Origin: JAXDLW01 sp050998755
GTDB taxonomy: Bacteria > Chloroflexota > Dormibacteria > DASZGP01
Assembly: GCA_050998755.1 (NCBI GenBank)
Contig: JBPCPW010000011.1
Coordinates: forward strand, 1-64,000
Length of the DNA stretch: 64,000 bases
Reading direction: 5' to 3'
The position numbers and the translations under genes were made by a program. The notes below the pieces were generated by a model. That model searched no databases. It saw only the letters and a program-made list of their open reading frames with translations, and was not told the DNA's origin. This document shows positions 8,335-17,303 of this stretch, one piece after another; position 1 is the first letter of the stretch, and every line of letters starts with the position of its first letter.

Positions 8335-9609
8335 TTGTCCGCGGCTGAGATGACTGTGCCGCTGGACGCATGCGAGGAGGCGTTCGAGGAACCTGCCAGG
8401 CTCGACGTCGGCATCCACCATGTGCGCCTCGAGCAGGCTGTCCGTGTGTATCTTGACCGCCCCGAGGCTCTCCACACCGCGGCGGAGATGGGCGAACAGA
8501 TCATCCACCTGGTGCGCTGCGCAGACCGCCTGCGGCTTGAGACCGCTCGCCTGCTGGCGGTGTTCGCCAGCACCGGTGAGGCGGAAGCCCAGGGGTCCAA
8601 TGACATAGTCGACTGGGTTCGGCACAACACCAAGATTTCCGTCGCCGAGTCACTGTCGCTCAATGCCGTGGCCGACCATTACGGTGCGCTGCCCGAATCA
8701 GCGGATGCAGTGCGCAGTGGTGACATCGGCTTCGGGCACATGGTGCACATCGCCCGGAACAAGTCGTTCAGCGCCAGGATCAAGCGCGGCGGCTTCGACG
8801 AGACCCCGCTGGTCGAACGGGCGTGTGCCGAGTCGGTCAGCCGCTTCCGCCGCACCTGCCTGAACTTCCGTCATATCCAGGACTCCGAGGGCGTCAAGGA
8901 TTCCGAGGTCTCGGCGGTGGAGTGCCGCAGTCTTTCGGCCAACGAGACGGATGACGGCCGCTACTTCATCAACGTCGAACTCGACCCACTGGCATATGTC
9001 GAGGCGATGACGGCGATCGACGCCCGCTCCGTCCGGTGTGGTCGGGATGACCACCGCAACAGGGCTCGCCGGCGGGCCGATGGGTTCATCGAGATGTGCA
9101 TGGATGACATGGCAGCCAAGGCCAAGCCGGCCGAAAGCCTGTCGCCGGTGCACATCGCCGTAACCTGCTCGATGGACACCTATCTCAACCAGCCCCGGTC
9201 ACCTGCCGCTGAGACCGAGTACGGCACCATGCTTTCCGGTGCCGCGGTCGGGCGGTTGTCGTGCGATGCCTCCATCACCCAGATCCTGCTCGACGGCAAG
9301 CTGATTCCCGTTGGGGTCAGCAAGATGAAGCGCCGCCTGAGCAAACCCGAGATGCGCGCACTGCGCCAGAAGTACCCGAGCTGCGCCCGCCCGCGGTGCA
9401 GCCGCCCGGCCTCGCAATGCGAGGCTCACCACATCACCTGGTGGTCGCGAGGGGGTAAGTCTCAGATCGAGGACATGTGCATGCTCTGTCCGTTCCATCA
9501 CTGGCAAATCCACGAGGGTGGCTGGCAGATGGGACGACGAGATGATGGTGGGTTCATGTGGATCCCGCCGCAATATTCACGGGGTCCGACCGAGCTGGTT
9601 GCCGCATAA
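8335..9609 (+). CDS. DUF222 / HNH endonuclease domain protein (13E12 type)
   Basis: The N-terminal ~250 residues form the helical DUF222 domain. The C-terminus carries an HNH nuclease motif, with CEAHHITWWSRGG followed by CMLCPFHHWQIHEGGW and metal-binding cysteines in CARPRC. These proteins are abundant in actinobacteria-like genomes and often lie near mobile DNA; the physiological target is unknown. The start is uncertain. TTG at 8335 has ggggag four bases upstream, ATG at 8350 lacks a spaced site, and a GTG at 8260 is also in frame. It is monocistronic, convergent with the dehydrogenase pair downstream and separated from it by an inverted repeat. Confidence 0.82.
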   Translation: MSAAEMTVPLDACEEAFEEPARLDVGIHHVRLEQAVRVYLDRPEALHTAAEMGEQIIHLVRCADRLRLETARLLAVFASTGEAEAQGSNDIVDWVRHNTKISVAESLSLNAVADHYGALPESADAVRSGDIGFGHMVHIARNKSFSARIKRGGFDETPLVERACAESVSRFRRTCLNFRHIQDSEGVKDSEVSAVECRSLSANETDDGRYFINVELDPLAYVEAMTAIDARSVRCGRDDHRNRARRRADGFIEMCMDDMAAKAKPAESLSPVHIAVTCSMDTYLNQPRSPAAETEYGTMLSGAAVGRLSCDASITQILLDGKLIPVGVSKMKRRLSKPEMRALRQKYPSCARPRCSRPASQCEAHHITWWSRGGKSQIEDMCMLCPFHHWQIHEGGWQMGRRDDGGFMWIPPQYSRGPTELVAA

Positions 9610-9613
9610 CCCC

Positions 9614-9661
9614 GGTCTGATGACGCGAACGTGCGGCATGCGACGCTGATGTCACCAGACC
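9614..9661. terminator. Long-loop inverted repeat between convergent genes
   Basis: The arms ggtctgatgac (9614-9624) and gtcaccagacc (9651-9661) pair with one mismatch across a 26-base loop. The repeat lies just after the HNH stop and before the end of the convergent dehydrogenase gene. There is no T-run on either side, so the terminator assignment is tentative. Confidence 0.3.
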
Positions 9662-9696
9662 CGACGTCCGAATCCGATTAGCTGCGCTTCCCCTCC

Positions 9697-10737
9697 TTAG
9701 GAGAGGGCCCCAGCGGGCTCCTTGCTGCCGCCGCCGGCGTATACCCAGTCCGCAATCTGGCGACGGTGCCAGTCACTGTCGCCGTATTGCGCCTCCAGCG
9801 CCCGGCCGCGCTTCAGCCACAGGTGCAGATCGTGCTCCCAGGTGAAGCCGATACCACCGTGCAGCTGTAGCGACTCGTAGTTGGCGCGCCGCTCGGCGTC
9901 GCCGGCGTAGGCCTTGGCCACCGACACGTGGATCGCGGAGTCGGGGACGTCGTGGGCCAGGGCATAGGCCGCGTAGTAATTCGCCGACTTTGCCGACTCC
10001 ACCAGCAAAAAGGTCTCCGCCAGCTTGTGCTGCACCGCCTGGAACGAGCCGATCTTGCGACCGAACTGCTCGCGCTCTTTGGCATATGACACCGTTTGCT
10101 GCAACAGCGCGTCGGCGATGCCGACCAGCTCTGCCGCGGTGGCCGCGGCGGCGTGGTTGAAGGCCCACCGCCCGTGCTCGCCCGACGGCCCCATCCTGGT
10201 GGCGTCATCCAGCTCCGCCGTGACCTTGAACAGCCGTCGCGCGCCGTCCGCTGACGTCAGCGGCGTCAGCGAGAGCCTGTCCTGGGTCGCGGCATGCAGC
10301 TCGCCGTCCTGCTCGATGATGACCAGGTCGGCATTGGCATCAAGCACGTACGGCTCGCTGGCCAGCGCAATTGACACCGTGGCCTCGCCAGTGGCCAGCC
10401 GCGGCAGCCACTCCGCCTTCTGGGCATCGGTGCCCGCCCGCGCCAGCAGCGGCGCGCCCACCGCGGCGTGCTCCAGCAGAGGCTCCGGCAGGACATGGCG
10501 GCCGGCCTCCTCCAGCACCATCACCAGGTCGACCTCGTCCATGCCCGCGCCGCCATTGGCCTCCGGCAGCGTGAGACCAAGCAGGCCCATCTCGCCGAGC
10601 TTCTTCCACCGCTCGGGCGACCGGCCGGTCTCCGACTCCCACGCCTCGCGGACCTTGCGCGGGCTGGACTCCTTCTGCAGGAAGTCGCGGACCGTGTCGC
10701 GGAGCATGTACTGCTCCTGGTTGAAATCGAAGTCCAT
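9697..10737 (-). CDS. Acyl-CoA dehydrogenase, short (beta-type) subunit
   Basis: The 346-residue protein has the acyl-CoA dehydrogenase fold. It shows an N-terminal helical domain, a shortened middle beta domain and the C-terminal helical domain with YAKEREQFGRKIGSFQAVQH and LQLHGGIGFTWEHDLHLWLKR. The start is 7 bp after the stop of the upstream dehydrogenase and has AAGGAG at good distance, so the two are one operon. A ~395-residue dehydrogenase followed by a ~345-residue one matches the layout of alpha2beta2 heteromeric enzymes such as the FadE28/FadE29 type that act on steroid side chains. That substrate is inference; no other steroid genes are visible. Confidence 0.88.
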   Translation of the reverse strand: MDFDFNQEQYMLRDTVRDFLQKESSPRKVREAWESETGRSPERWKKLGEMGLLGLTLPEANGGAGMDEVDLVMVLEEAGRHVLPEPLLEHAAVGAPLLARAGTDAQKAEWLPRLATGEATVSIALASEPYVLDANADLVIIEQDGELHAATQDRLSLTPLTSADGARRLFKVTAELDDATRMGPSGEHGRWAFNHAAAATAAELVGIADALLQQTVSYAKEREQFGRKIGSFQAVQHKLAETFLLVESAKSANYYAAYALAHDVPDSAIHVSVAKAYAGDAERRANYESLQLHGGIGFTWEHDLHLWLKRGRALEAQYGDSDWHRRQIADWVYAGGGSKEPAGALS

Positions 10738-10744
10738 GGACGGC

Positions 10745-11932
10745 TTACTCCTTCGGAAGACCCAGCACGCGCTGGGCGATGATGTTTTTCTGGATCTCGC
10801 TGGTCCCCGCGTAGATCATCGAGGCCCGCGCGTACCAGTAGTCGTGGAACCACTTGCCGTCCTGCGGCGAGTCCGGCCCGCCCACCAGCTCCGCGCGCTG
10901 GCCGACGACGTCATTGCCCATCTCGAAGAGCCGGGCCTCCATCTCCGACCAGTAGAGCTTGGACAGCGAGGCCTCCGGACCCAGCGCCTCACCCTTGGAC
11001 AGCTTGCTCAGCACCCGCTGGGTGTTCAGCTCGAACACGCGCGTCTCGATGAACCCCTGGGCCACGCGGCGGCGCACGTCGGGGTCGTCGGAGGCCAGCA
11101 TGTCGTAACGCTGCTCGGTCTTCGACATGTCGACGACCTCTTTCCAGATCTTGTTGAAGGCCACCGGTGAGCCAAGCCCTGTGCCGCGCTCGAACGACAG
11201 CGTGGTCATCGCCACCTTCCAGCCGTTGTTGACCTGGTCGACCACGTTCTCCTTGGGCACCTTGACGTCGGTGAAGAAGGTCTCGGCAAAGGTGGGTGAG
11301 CCGTTGATCTGGCGGATGGGGCGAACCTCGACGCCTGGTGACTTCATGTCGATCAGCAAAAAGGTGATGCCCTTGTGCTTGGGCGCCTCAGGGTCGGTGC
11401 GCACCAGGGCGAAGATCCAGTCGGCGTACGCGCCGAGCGAGGTCCAGACCTTCTGGCCGTTGACCAACCAGTGGTCGCCCTTGTCCTCGCAGCGGGTGCG
11501 CAGCGACGCGAGATCCGAGCCGGCGCCTGGTTCGCTGAAGCCCTGGCACCAGATCTCGTCGCAGGCCAGCACCTTGGAGAGGTGCCGTTCCTTCTGGGCG
11601 TCGGTGCCGAAGACCATCAATGTCGGGCCCAGCAGGCCCAGGCCGAGGCGGTTGATGCGGTCCGGCGCCTCAGCGAGCGAGTACTCCTCGGTGAAGATCG
11701 CCTGTTGCACCAGCGTCGCGCCGCGGCCGCCGTACTCCTTGGGCCAGGCCACGCCGGCCCAGCCGCCGTCGTAGAGCTCCTTCTCCCATTCGCGGGCCTT
11801 GTCAAACGCCTCGCGGCCGGGGTTGGTCCGGGAGAATCCCTTGACCTCCTTGATCCGGTCCTTGCGCTCGGTTAGCCATTGCCGCACCTCGTCACGGAAG
11901 GCGGCATCCTCGGGGGTCAGGTCAAAATCCAT
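10745..11932 (-). CDS. Acyl-CoA dehydrogenase, long (alpha-type) subunit
   Basis: The 395-residue flavoprotein oxidises an acyl-CoA to the 2-enoyl-CoA. It carries the FAD-contacting block WCQGFSEPGAGSDLASL, the KVWTS strand and the C-terminal YAGTSEIQKNIIAQRVLGLP block. The start at 11932 is preceded by GAGAGGA and begins MDFDLTPED, the usual family opening; a frame extending to 12043 adds 37 residues with no family resemblance. It heads a two-gene operon with the shorter dehydrogenase and is divergent from the membrane protein gene at 12030. Confidence 0.92.
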   Translation of the reverse strand: MDFDLTPEDAAFRDEVRQWLTERKDRIKEVKGFSRTNPGREAFDKAREWEKELYDGGWAGVAWPKEYGGRGATLVQQAIFTEEYSLAEAPDRINRLGLGLLGPTLMVFGTDAQKERHLSKVLACDEIWCQGFSEPGAGSDLASLRTRCEDKGDHWLVNGQKVWTSLGAYADWIFALVRTDPEAPKHKGITFLLIDMKSPGVEVRPIRQINGSPTFAETFFTDVKVPKENVVDQVNNGWKVAMTTLSFERGTGLGSPVAFNKIWKEVVDMSKTEQRYDMLASDDPDVRRRVAQGFIETRVFELNTQRVLSKLSKGEALGPEASLSKLYWSEMEARLFEMGNDVVGQRAELVGGPDSPQDGKWFHDYWYARASMIYAGTSEIQKNIIAQRVLGLPKE

Positions 11933-12029
11933 CGGAGTCCTCTCATCCCGGCCGTCCAACGTGACGGCGCTGTCAGGTTCTGAAGAATACGCCAGCGGGC
12001 GGGGATTCCGAGGGCATAATGGCGAGACT

Positions 12030-12947
12030 GTGGCGACCATCACCCCCGCCTACCGGATGCGGCCCCTGGACGTGGGGGACATCCTCGACGAGGCCTTCCG
12101 CATCTACCGTGCCAACTTCGGGCTGCTCATCGTTGTGGCCCTGGTGGCCACCATTCCCGGGATGATCACGGGGCTGGGCTCAGGGTCAGGAGGTGCGCTC
12201 GGGGCCCTCCAGCAGTACACCGCGCTGGCGCAGGGGAGCACCTTCGTTCGTCCTGACACCACGCTGCAGCCGCTGATTTTCGCGGGCATCCTTCTCGGCA
12301 TTGTCATGTTCCCGATCATCACCGTCGCGCCCACCTTCGCGGCGTGTGCCGTGACCCTTGGCCTGCCGGCGACGGTCGGCTCGATCCTGCGGGACAGCCT
12401 GCGCAATTACTGGCGGGCGTGGGGCATCGGGCTGATCTACCTGGTGGTCCTGGTCCTGGGCGTTGCCCTGTTTTTCCTGCTCCTGATCCCGCTGGTGCTG
12501 GCCACCTGGCTGCTGACGCGCTGGGCGTTCCGCTACCAGGTGCTCTACCTCGAACAGGCGGGTGTGAGCGGGTCGCTCAACCGCAGTACCTCCCTGGTCA
12601 ACGGCAGTTGGTGGCGGGTCTTCGGCATCCTTCTCCTGGTGATCCTCATCGTCTTCGTCCTGGGCCTGATCCTGCAGGGGATGTTCGGTCTGCTCACCTT
12701 GATTGCCCCCGCCGGCCTGGCGCGGCAGGCACTCGGCGGGGTCCTCACCGCGGGCGTATCGGCCGCCCTGCTGCCATTCGGTGCCATTGCCACGACCCTG
12801 CTGTACCTCGACCAACGAGTTCGCCGCGAGAGCCTGGACCTCCAGCTGATGGCCGGACAGGCGGGGCAAGTTGAGGCGCCGCCGCCGGCGCCCGGGGGTG
12901 GCCTGCCGCCGGCGTGGAGCGACTTCCCGCCCCCTTCAGCAGGCTGA
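12030..12947 (+). CDS. Polytopic membrane protein, GDPD membrane-domain-like family
   Basis: The N-terminal RMRPLDVGDILDEAFRIYRA is typical of multi-pass proteins related to the membrane domain of glycerophosphodiester phosphodiesterases. About six hydrophobic segments follow, and the C-terminus is Pro/Gly-rich and cytosolic. GTG at 12030 is taken as the start because the conserved block follows within 14 residues; the frame is open further upstream without resemblance. It overlaps the next gene by 34 bp and is the first gene of the DUF4129-DUF4350-MoxR-DUF58 cluster. It carries no phosphodiesterase domain. Role unknown; a membrane-organising function is only a guess. Confidence 0.78.
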   Translation: MATITPAYRMRPLDVGDILDEAFRIYRANFGLLIVVALVATIPGMITGLGSGSGGALGALQQYTALAQGSTFVRPDTTLQPLIFAGILLGIVMFPIITVAPTFAACAVTLGLPATVGSILRDSLRNYWRAWGIGLIYLVVLVLGVALFFLLLIPLVLATWLLTRWAFRYQVLYLEQAGVSGSLNRSTSLVNGSWWRVFGILLLVILIVFVLGLILQGMFGLLTLIAPAGLARQALGGVLTAGVSAALLPFGAIATTLLYLDQRVRRESLDLQLMAGQAGQVEAPPPAPGGGLPPAWSDFPPPSAG

Positions 12948-13873
12948 CCGCGGGACGCCCCCGCCGGTCGCGACACACGCGCGCGGCCATCGCGCTGATG
13001 GCCCTGGTCGCCGCCGCACTGTCTTTGGGCCCGGAGGGGCTCGCGAAAGCGCCTCCAGGCGGCCTTGACATACAGCAGACGAACTACCTGAAGGCTCTGA
13101 CCGACGCCCGCGATGCCCTGGACTCCCCCGGCGCGCCCGAGCAGGCCCGGGCGGACCGAGCCTTGGCCTTTCTCAAGACCGGGGCCCCGGGGGAGGTGGA
13201 GGCGGTGGAATTTCTGCGTACCCAGCTCCCGGACACCGTCGACGCCCGCGACCGCCTGGACACCAGCATCGCGGCCTTCGGCACGGCGTTGAACGACCCC
13301 AACCCGGTGACCACCGAACAGAGGCTTCGACAGGTGCTGGCGCAGGGCCGGTACCATCCCGACCAGGGGCTTTTGGCCGACATCGGGCGGTTCATCGATA
13401 GTGTCTTTCGTACCCTGCCCCTGGGGCACGGAGTGCTGTCGATCGTCCTGGTTCTGCTCCTCGCCGGGCTCCTGATCGTGGTCGTGGTCCTCCTCGTTCC
13501 CGGGCTGAGAAACCCCCTGCTGCACCGAAGATCGGCCGGGCTGCCCGCGCTGCTCGGACCGGACTCGGTGCCGGAGTACTTCGGCACCGCTGAGCGGCTG
13601 GCGGACGCAGGCGATTTCGGGGCGGCGGTCCGGGCGCTGGTGGCCGGGACGATGGAACTGGTCTCCGGGGTGCGCAGCTTCACCGCCAGCCCGCTGACCG
13701 TGCGTGAGACTTTCGGACGGTCGGGCGCGAGCCAGGTGCTGCGCCCGCTGCTCCAGGCTTTCGAGCGTTCCTACTACGGTCACCATGACGCCCTGAAGGC
13801 CGATTACGAGGCTGCCGCGGCGGCCGCGCGTGATTACAGAGAGCTGCTATTACAGCGCAGTGCGGCTGCCTGA
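12914..13873 (+). CDS. DUF4129 domain membrane protein
   Basis: An N-terminal signal or anchor helix is followed by a ~120-residue extracytoplasmic part, one strong membrane helix (about residues 170-200, rich in Val/Leu) and a C-terminal cytosolic DUF4129 domain. The latter includes YFGTAERLADAGDFGAAVRA, a pattern seen in this family. The GTG start overlaps the upstream gene by 34 bp, and the stop TGA shares its last base with the ATG of the next gene, so translation is coupled. In related genomes DUF4129 proteins accompany MoxR and DUF58 partners. Biochemical role unknown. Confidence 0.82.
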   Translation: MERLPAPFSRLTAGRPRRSRHTRAAIALMALVAAALSLGPEGLAKAPPGGLDIQQTNYLKALTDARDALDSPGAPEQARADRALAFLKTGAPGEVEAVEFLRTQLPDTVDARDRLDTSIAAFGTALNDPNPVTTEQRLRQVLAQGRYHPDQGLLADIGRFIDSVFRTLPLGHGVLSIVLVLLLAGLLIVVVVLLVPGLRNPLLHRRSAGLPALLGPDSVPEYFGTAERLADAGDFGAAVRALVAGTMELVSGVRSFTASPLTVRETFGRSGASQVLRPLLQAFERSYYGHHDALKADYEAAAAAARDYRELLLQRSAAA

Positions 13874-14979
13874 TGCGCCGCCTGACCGCGCTGCTGGCGG
13901 CGCTCACGCTGGCCCTGCTGCCCCTGGCGGCCCGGGCGCAGGGATCGGGGGACGCGCAGAGCGACGCGCCCGACGGCACTTCGGCGTTGCGGCAGCTGGC
14001 GGAGGCCAACGGCCACCGCACCAGCCTGATGACCGACCAGTTCAGGCTGCCGAGTGTCCCCGGGGTGGTGTTCGTGCTGGAGCCGGATTCGCCATTCCTG
14101 GCCGCCGAGGCGCAGGACCTGGCGCGCTGGGTCTCCAGGGGCGGGGTGCTGGTCTATGCCTCGGCCATCCACGACCCAGAGCTGGAGAGCGCGCTGGACA
14201 TCAACCGCGCGTCTGAAGTGGGCGACTTTGCCCAGGTGGCGCACGCGGCGACCCCGCTGTTGGCCGGCGCCAACGACATAACGATCGGCAGCCTGCTGCC
14301 ATTTGCGATGCCGACCAAGACGCAGACGGTCTATTTACGCGCCCCACGGAACGAGGTGGCGGGGATCCAGGGCAGCCTCGGACGTGGACACTTCTACGCC
14401 CTGGCCTCCACCTTCCCGCTGAGCAACCAGCTGATCGACAACCAGGACGACGGCGCGCTGGCCGCGGACTTCATCGCCGCCTCGGGCCCGGGCGCGGCCA
14501 TCAGCTTCGACCAGTTTCACCACGGCGGAGGCGCCGGCCAGTCAAGCTCGCTGGCGTGGATCGCCACTCCCTGGGGGCTGGCGATTGTTCTCGAGGTGTT
14601 GTTTGTCTTCGTTCTGCTGCTGCTCCGGGGACGCGTATTTGGGCCTGTCATCCCGCTGCGTCCGAATGCCGACCCCTCCAGCGCGGAGTTCACCAACGCC
14701 GTCGGCGCGATGCTGCGGCGGGCAGGCGCCAGCCGGCCTACGGTTGCCGCGCTGCTGGCAACCACGCGTACGGCGCTGGCAGAGAGGGTGGGGATCCGCG
14801 GCAGCAACGACGCCCTCGAGGGGGTCCTCAGGCAGCGCGCGCCCGGGCTGGCAGACGCGCTCAGTGAGGCGGCCAACAAGGCCGATGCGGTGCATGACGA
14901 CAAGACCCTTGCCGAGGCCGCTGCGGAGATGCATCGTCTCGCCCGGCCATCCCTTCTGGATGCCCCGACCAACAAGTAG
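13873..14979 (+). CDS. DUF4350 domain membrane protein
   Basis: A signal peptide (RRLTALLAALTLALLPLAARA) is followed by a DUF4350-like domain with VVFVLEPDSPFLAAEAQDLARWVSRGG compressed around a glutamine-amidotransferase-like fold. A single membrane helix lies near residue 240, and a cytosolic tail of about 110 residues follows. The ATG overlaps the upstream stop in the arrangement TGATG. It is followed by moxR with a 16-bp gap. DUF4350 proteins are regular members of this cluster and are thought to act with the MoxR ATPase on an unknown substrate. Confidence 0.8.
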   Translation: MRRLTALLAALTLALLPLAARAQGSGDAQSDAPDGTSALRQLAEANGHRTSLMTDQFRLPSVPGVVFVLEPDSPFLAAEAQDLARWVSRGGVLVYASAIHDPELESALDINRASEVGDFAQVAHAATPLLAGANDITIGSLLPFAMPTKTQTVYLRAPRNEVAGIQGSLGRGHFYALASTFPLSNQLIDNQDDGALAADFIAASGPGAAISFDQFHHGGGAGQSSSLAWIATPWGLAIVLEVLFVFVLLLLRGRVFGPVIPLRPNADPSSAEFTNAVGAMLRRAGASRPTVAALLATTRTALAERVGIRGSNDALEGVLRQRAPGLADALSEAANKADAVHDDKTLAEAAAEMHRLARPSLLDAPTNK

Positions 14980-14995
14980 ACAAGGAGACAGTGAG

Positions 14996-15943
14996 ATGAA
15001 ATCCAGCGAGTTCTTCGAAACGTTTCGGACCGAGGCCGCCAAGGCCCTGGTCGGCCAGGACGAGGCGGTGCGCCTGTGCGCGGTGGCGCTGGTGGTTGGC
15101 GGTCACATCCTGTTGGAGGGAGTTCCAGGCACCGGCAAGACCCTGCTCGCCAAAAGCGTGGCCTGCCTGCTTGACGTGGACTTCGGCCGGGTGCAGTTCA
15201 CTCCCGACCTGATGCCCGCCGACATCGTCGGCACCTCGGTTTACGACCTCCAGGCCCGCGACTTCAAGGTACGCCAGGGCCCGATCTTCACCAACATCCT
15301 GCTCGCGGACGAGATCAACCGGGCCCCCGCCAAGGTGCAGAGCGCTCTGCTTGAGGCCATGGAGGAGTCCGGTGTCAGCCTGGAGGGGGAGCAGCGCCCG
15401 TTGCCTTCGCCATTCATGGTGCTGGCCACCGAGAACCCGGTGGAGTACGAGGGCACTTTCCCCCTCCCCGAGGCCCAGCAGGACCGCTTCTTGTTCAAGG
15501 TGGTGATGGACTACCCCGGCGCGGAGGCTGAGCTTGAGGTGATGGCGCGCTGGAACAGCGGGATTGAGCTGCGCGACCCGGTTGCCGCCGGGATCAAGGC
15601 GGTGCTGGGCGCGAAAGACGTGCTGGCCTCGCGCCAGGAGGTCAACCGGGTCACGGCCGACGATGCGATTCGGCGCTACATCTACGAGCTCGCCGAGGCC
15701 ACCCGGCTGTCGCCCGAGGTCACGCTTGGCGCCAGCACCCGCGCGATGGTCCTGCTGATGCTGGCGGCCAAGGCCGCTGCCGCGTTTGAGGACCGCGACT
15801 ACGTCGTGCCCGATGACGTCAAGAGCCTGCTGCGCCCGGCCTTCCGGCACCGCCTGCTGCTGCGTCCCGAGGCGGAGGTGGCGGGGCAGACTCCAGACAG
15901 TGTCATCGACACGGTGATCGCCCGGGTCACGCCGCCGCGCTGA
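14996..15943 (+). CDS. MoxR family AAA+ ATPase
   Basis: Walker A GVPGTGKT lies at residues 42-49 and Walker B ILLADE at about 101-106, with a sensor-1 block ending in ATENPVEYEGTFPLPEAQQD and a C-terminal lid domain. MoxR ATPases act as chaperones that remodel or insert metal centres into vWA-domain partners. The start at 14996 has AAGGAG upstream; the frame is open further upstream inside DUF4350. The gene for the vWA-like DUF58 partner begins 8 bp downstream, the canonical pairing. Length 315 residues is normal. Confidence 0.95.
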   Translation: MKSSEFFETFRTEAAKALVGQDEAVRLCAVALVVGGHILLEGVPGTGKTLLAKSVACLLDVDFGRVQFTPDLMPADIVGTSVYDLQARDFKVRQGPIFTNILLADEINRAPAKVQSALLEAMEESGVSLEGEQRPLPSPFMVLATENPVEYEGTFPLPEAQQDRFLFKVVMDYPGAEAELEVMARWNSGIELRDPVAAGIKAVLGAKDVLASRQEVNRVTADDAIRRYIYELAEATRLSPEVTLGASTRAMVLLMLAAKAAAAFEDRDYVVPDDVKSLLRPAFRHRLLLRPEAEVAGQTPDSVIDTVIARVTPPR

Positions 15944-15950
15944 CCTCCAG

Positions 15951-17303
15951 TTGAAACGTATTCGCGCACGGCTCGCGCGGTCGCGACTCAACCTCGTTCC
16001 GAGGCGTGGCACGATCGTCGCCGCCGGAGTGACCGCGGCGCTGCCCGCGTTTGCGCTGTTCACCTGGTTGGCCTGGCTGGTCTTCGCTGCGGCCCTGACC
16101 ATGCTCGTGGCGCTGTCGCTCAGGGATGCATCGACGCTACCCTATCTAAGCGAATTCCGCGCCGCCCGGCACCTGCCCCGGCCGCTCTCCCTGGGAGAGC
16201 GCGAACAGGTGACGATGGTCGTCGTCGCGGCCCGCGCGGCCGGACTGACGGTGGAGATCGCCGACCACGTCCCGGCCGACCTGGCGCCCAACCTGAGATT
16301 CGTCGCCACTGCCTTTGACGCTGACGGCCGGGCCATCGCAAATTACTCCGTGGAACCGCCTCGGCGCGGCGCCTACGCCTTCGGCTCGGTGGACGTCCGC
16401 AGCCGCCGCCCGGGCGGCCTCTGGTGGCGGCAGGTGCGCCTGCCGTTGGCTGAGCAGGTGGCGGTATATCCCAACACCGTGGCCGTACGGCGTCACGAAC
16501 TGCGCATGCGCAGGGGCCTGATGCCGTTAAGTGGAGCGCGCCGGGCGCTGGTCCGGGGCAGCGCCACCTCGCTCTCATCGCTCCGCGACTATTTCCCCGG
16601 CGACGATGTCCGCCGGATCAGCTGGACCGCCAGCGCCCGGCGGGACAGCCCGGTGACCAAGGAACTGGAGGCCGACCGCGGTCAACAACTGATCATCCTG
16701 CTGGACACGGGGCGCCTGATGACCGCGCCTGCCGGCCACCTCACGAAACTTGACCACGCCGTCAACGCGGCCCTCCTGCTGGCGTGGGTGGCGCAGACCC
16801 ACGGGGACCGCGTCGGACTGGCCACCTTCAGCGACCGGGTCAAGAACTACCTCCCGCCGCGCCCCGGACAGGCCCAGATCCGCACCCTCAACGAGGTCCT
16901 ATACCGGGTCAGGGGGGAGTACACCGAGCCCGACTACGGCTCGGCGTTGTCGCTGGTCGCGCGCCGAGCCGGGCGGCGTTCGCTGGTGGTGGTGCTGACC
17001 GACCTGCTGGAGAAGGAGTCGTCGCGCGACCTCGTCGGCCACGCCGTGCGCCTGGCCCGCCGTCACGCCGTGCTGGTGGTGGCGTTGACCGATCCCGACC
17101 TGCTGGCCGCGCGCGATGCCCCGATCGTTGATGCCCAGGGCGCCTACTCCTGGGCGGCGGTCGAGGATCTGCTGGCGGCGCGCCGCGAGAGCTTCGAGGT
17201 GCTGCACCGCGGCGGGGTGCACGGCCTGCAGTCACCGGCCGGGAAACTCAGCCCGATGGTGGTCGAGCGCTACCTCGAACTCAAGGACCGCTCGCTGCTC
17301 TGA
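15951..17303 (+). CDS. DUF58 / vWA-like protein, MoxR partner
   Basis: Two N-terminal membrane helices lie at about residues 22-60. A beta-rich segment follows, then the DUF58 block SLRDYFPGDDVRRISWTASA and a von Willebrand A-like domain beginning QQLIILLDTG at about residue 243. The metal-site motif is only partly kept (LDTGR in place of DxSxS). The TTG start follows the moxR stop by 8 bp. DUF58 proteins are the usual partners of MoxR ATPases at the membrane. The last 34 bp overlap the convergent SpoIIM-like gene. Confidence 0.88.
   Translation: MKRIRARLARSRLNLVPRRGTIVAAGVTAALPAFALFTWLAWLVFAAALTMLVALSLRDASTLPYLSEFRAARHLPRPLSLGEREQVTMVVVAARAAGLTVEIADHVPADLAPNLRFVATAFDADGRAIANYSVEPPRRGAYAFGSVDVRSRRPGGLWWRQVRLPLAEQVAVYPNTVAVRRHELRMRRGLMPLSGARRALVRGSATSLSSLRDYFPGDDVRRISWTASARRDSPVTKELEADRGQQLIILLDTGRLMTAPAGHLTKLDHAVNAALLLAWVAQTHGDRVGLATFSDRVKNYLPPRPGQAQIRTLNEVLYRVRGEYTEPDYGSALSLVARRAGRRSLVVVLTDLLEKESSRDLVGHAVRLARRHAVLVVALTDPDLLAARDAPIVDAQGAYSWAAVEDLLAARRESFEVLHRGGVHGLQSPAGKLSPMVVERYLELKDRSLL

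Noticed and set aside
10025..11170. 381-codon plus-strand frame opposite the acyl-CoA dehydrogenases
   Set aside because: Shadow frame; Ser/Arg-rich, no motif, and the opposite strand has complete dehydrogenase signatures.
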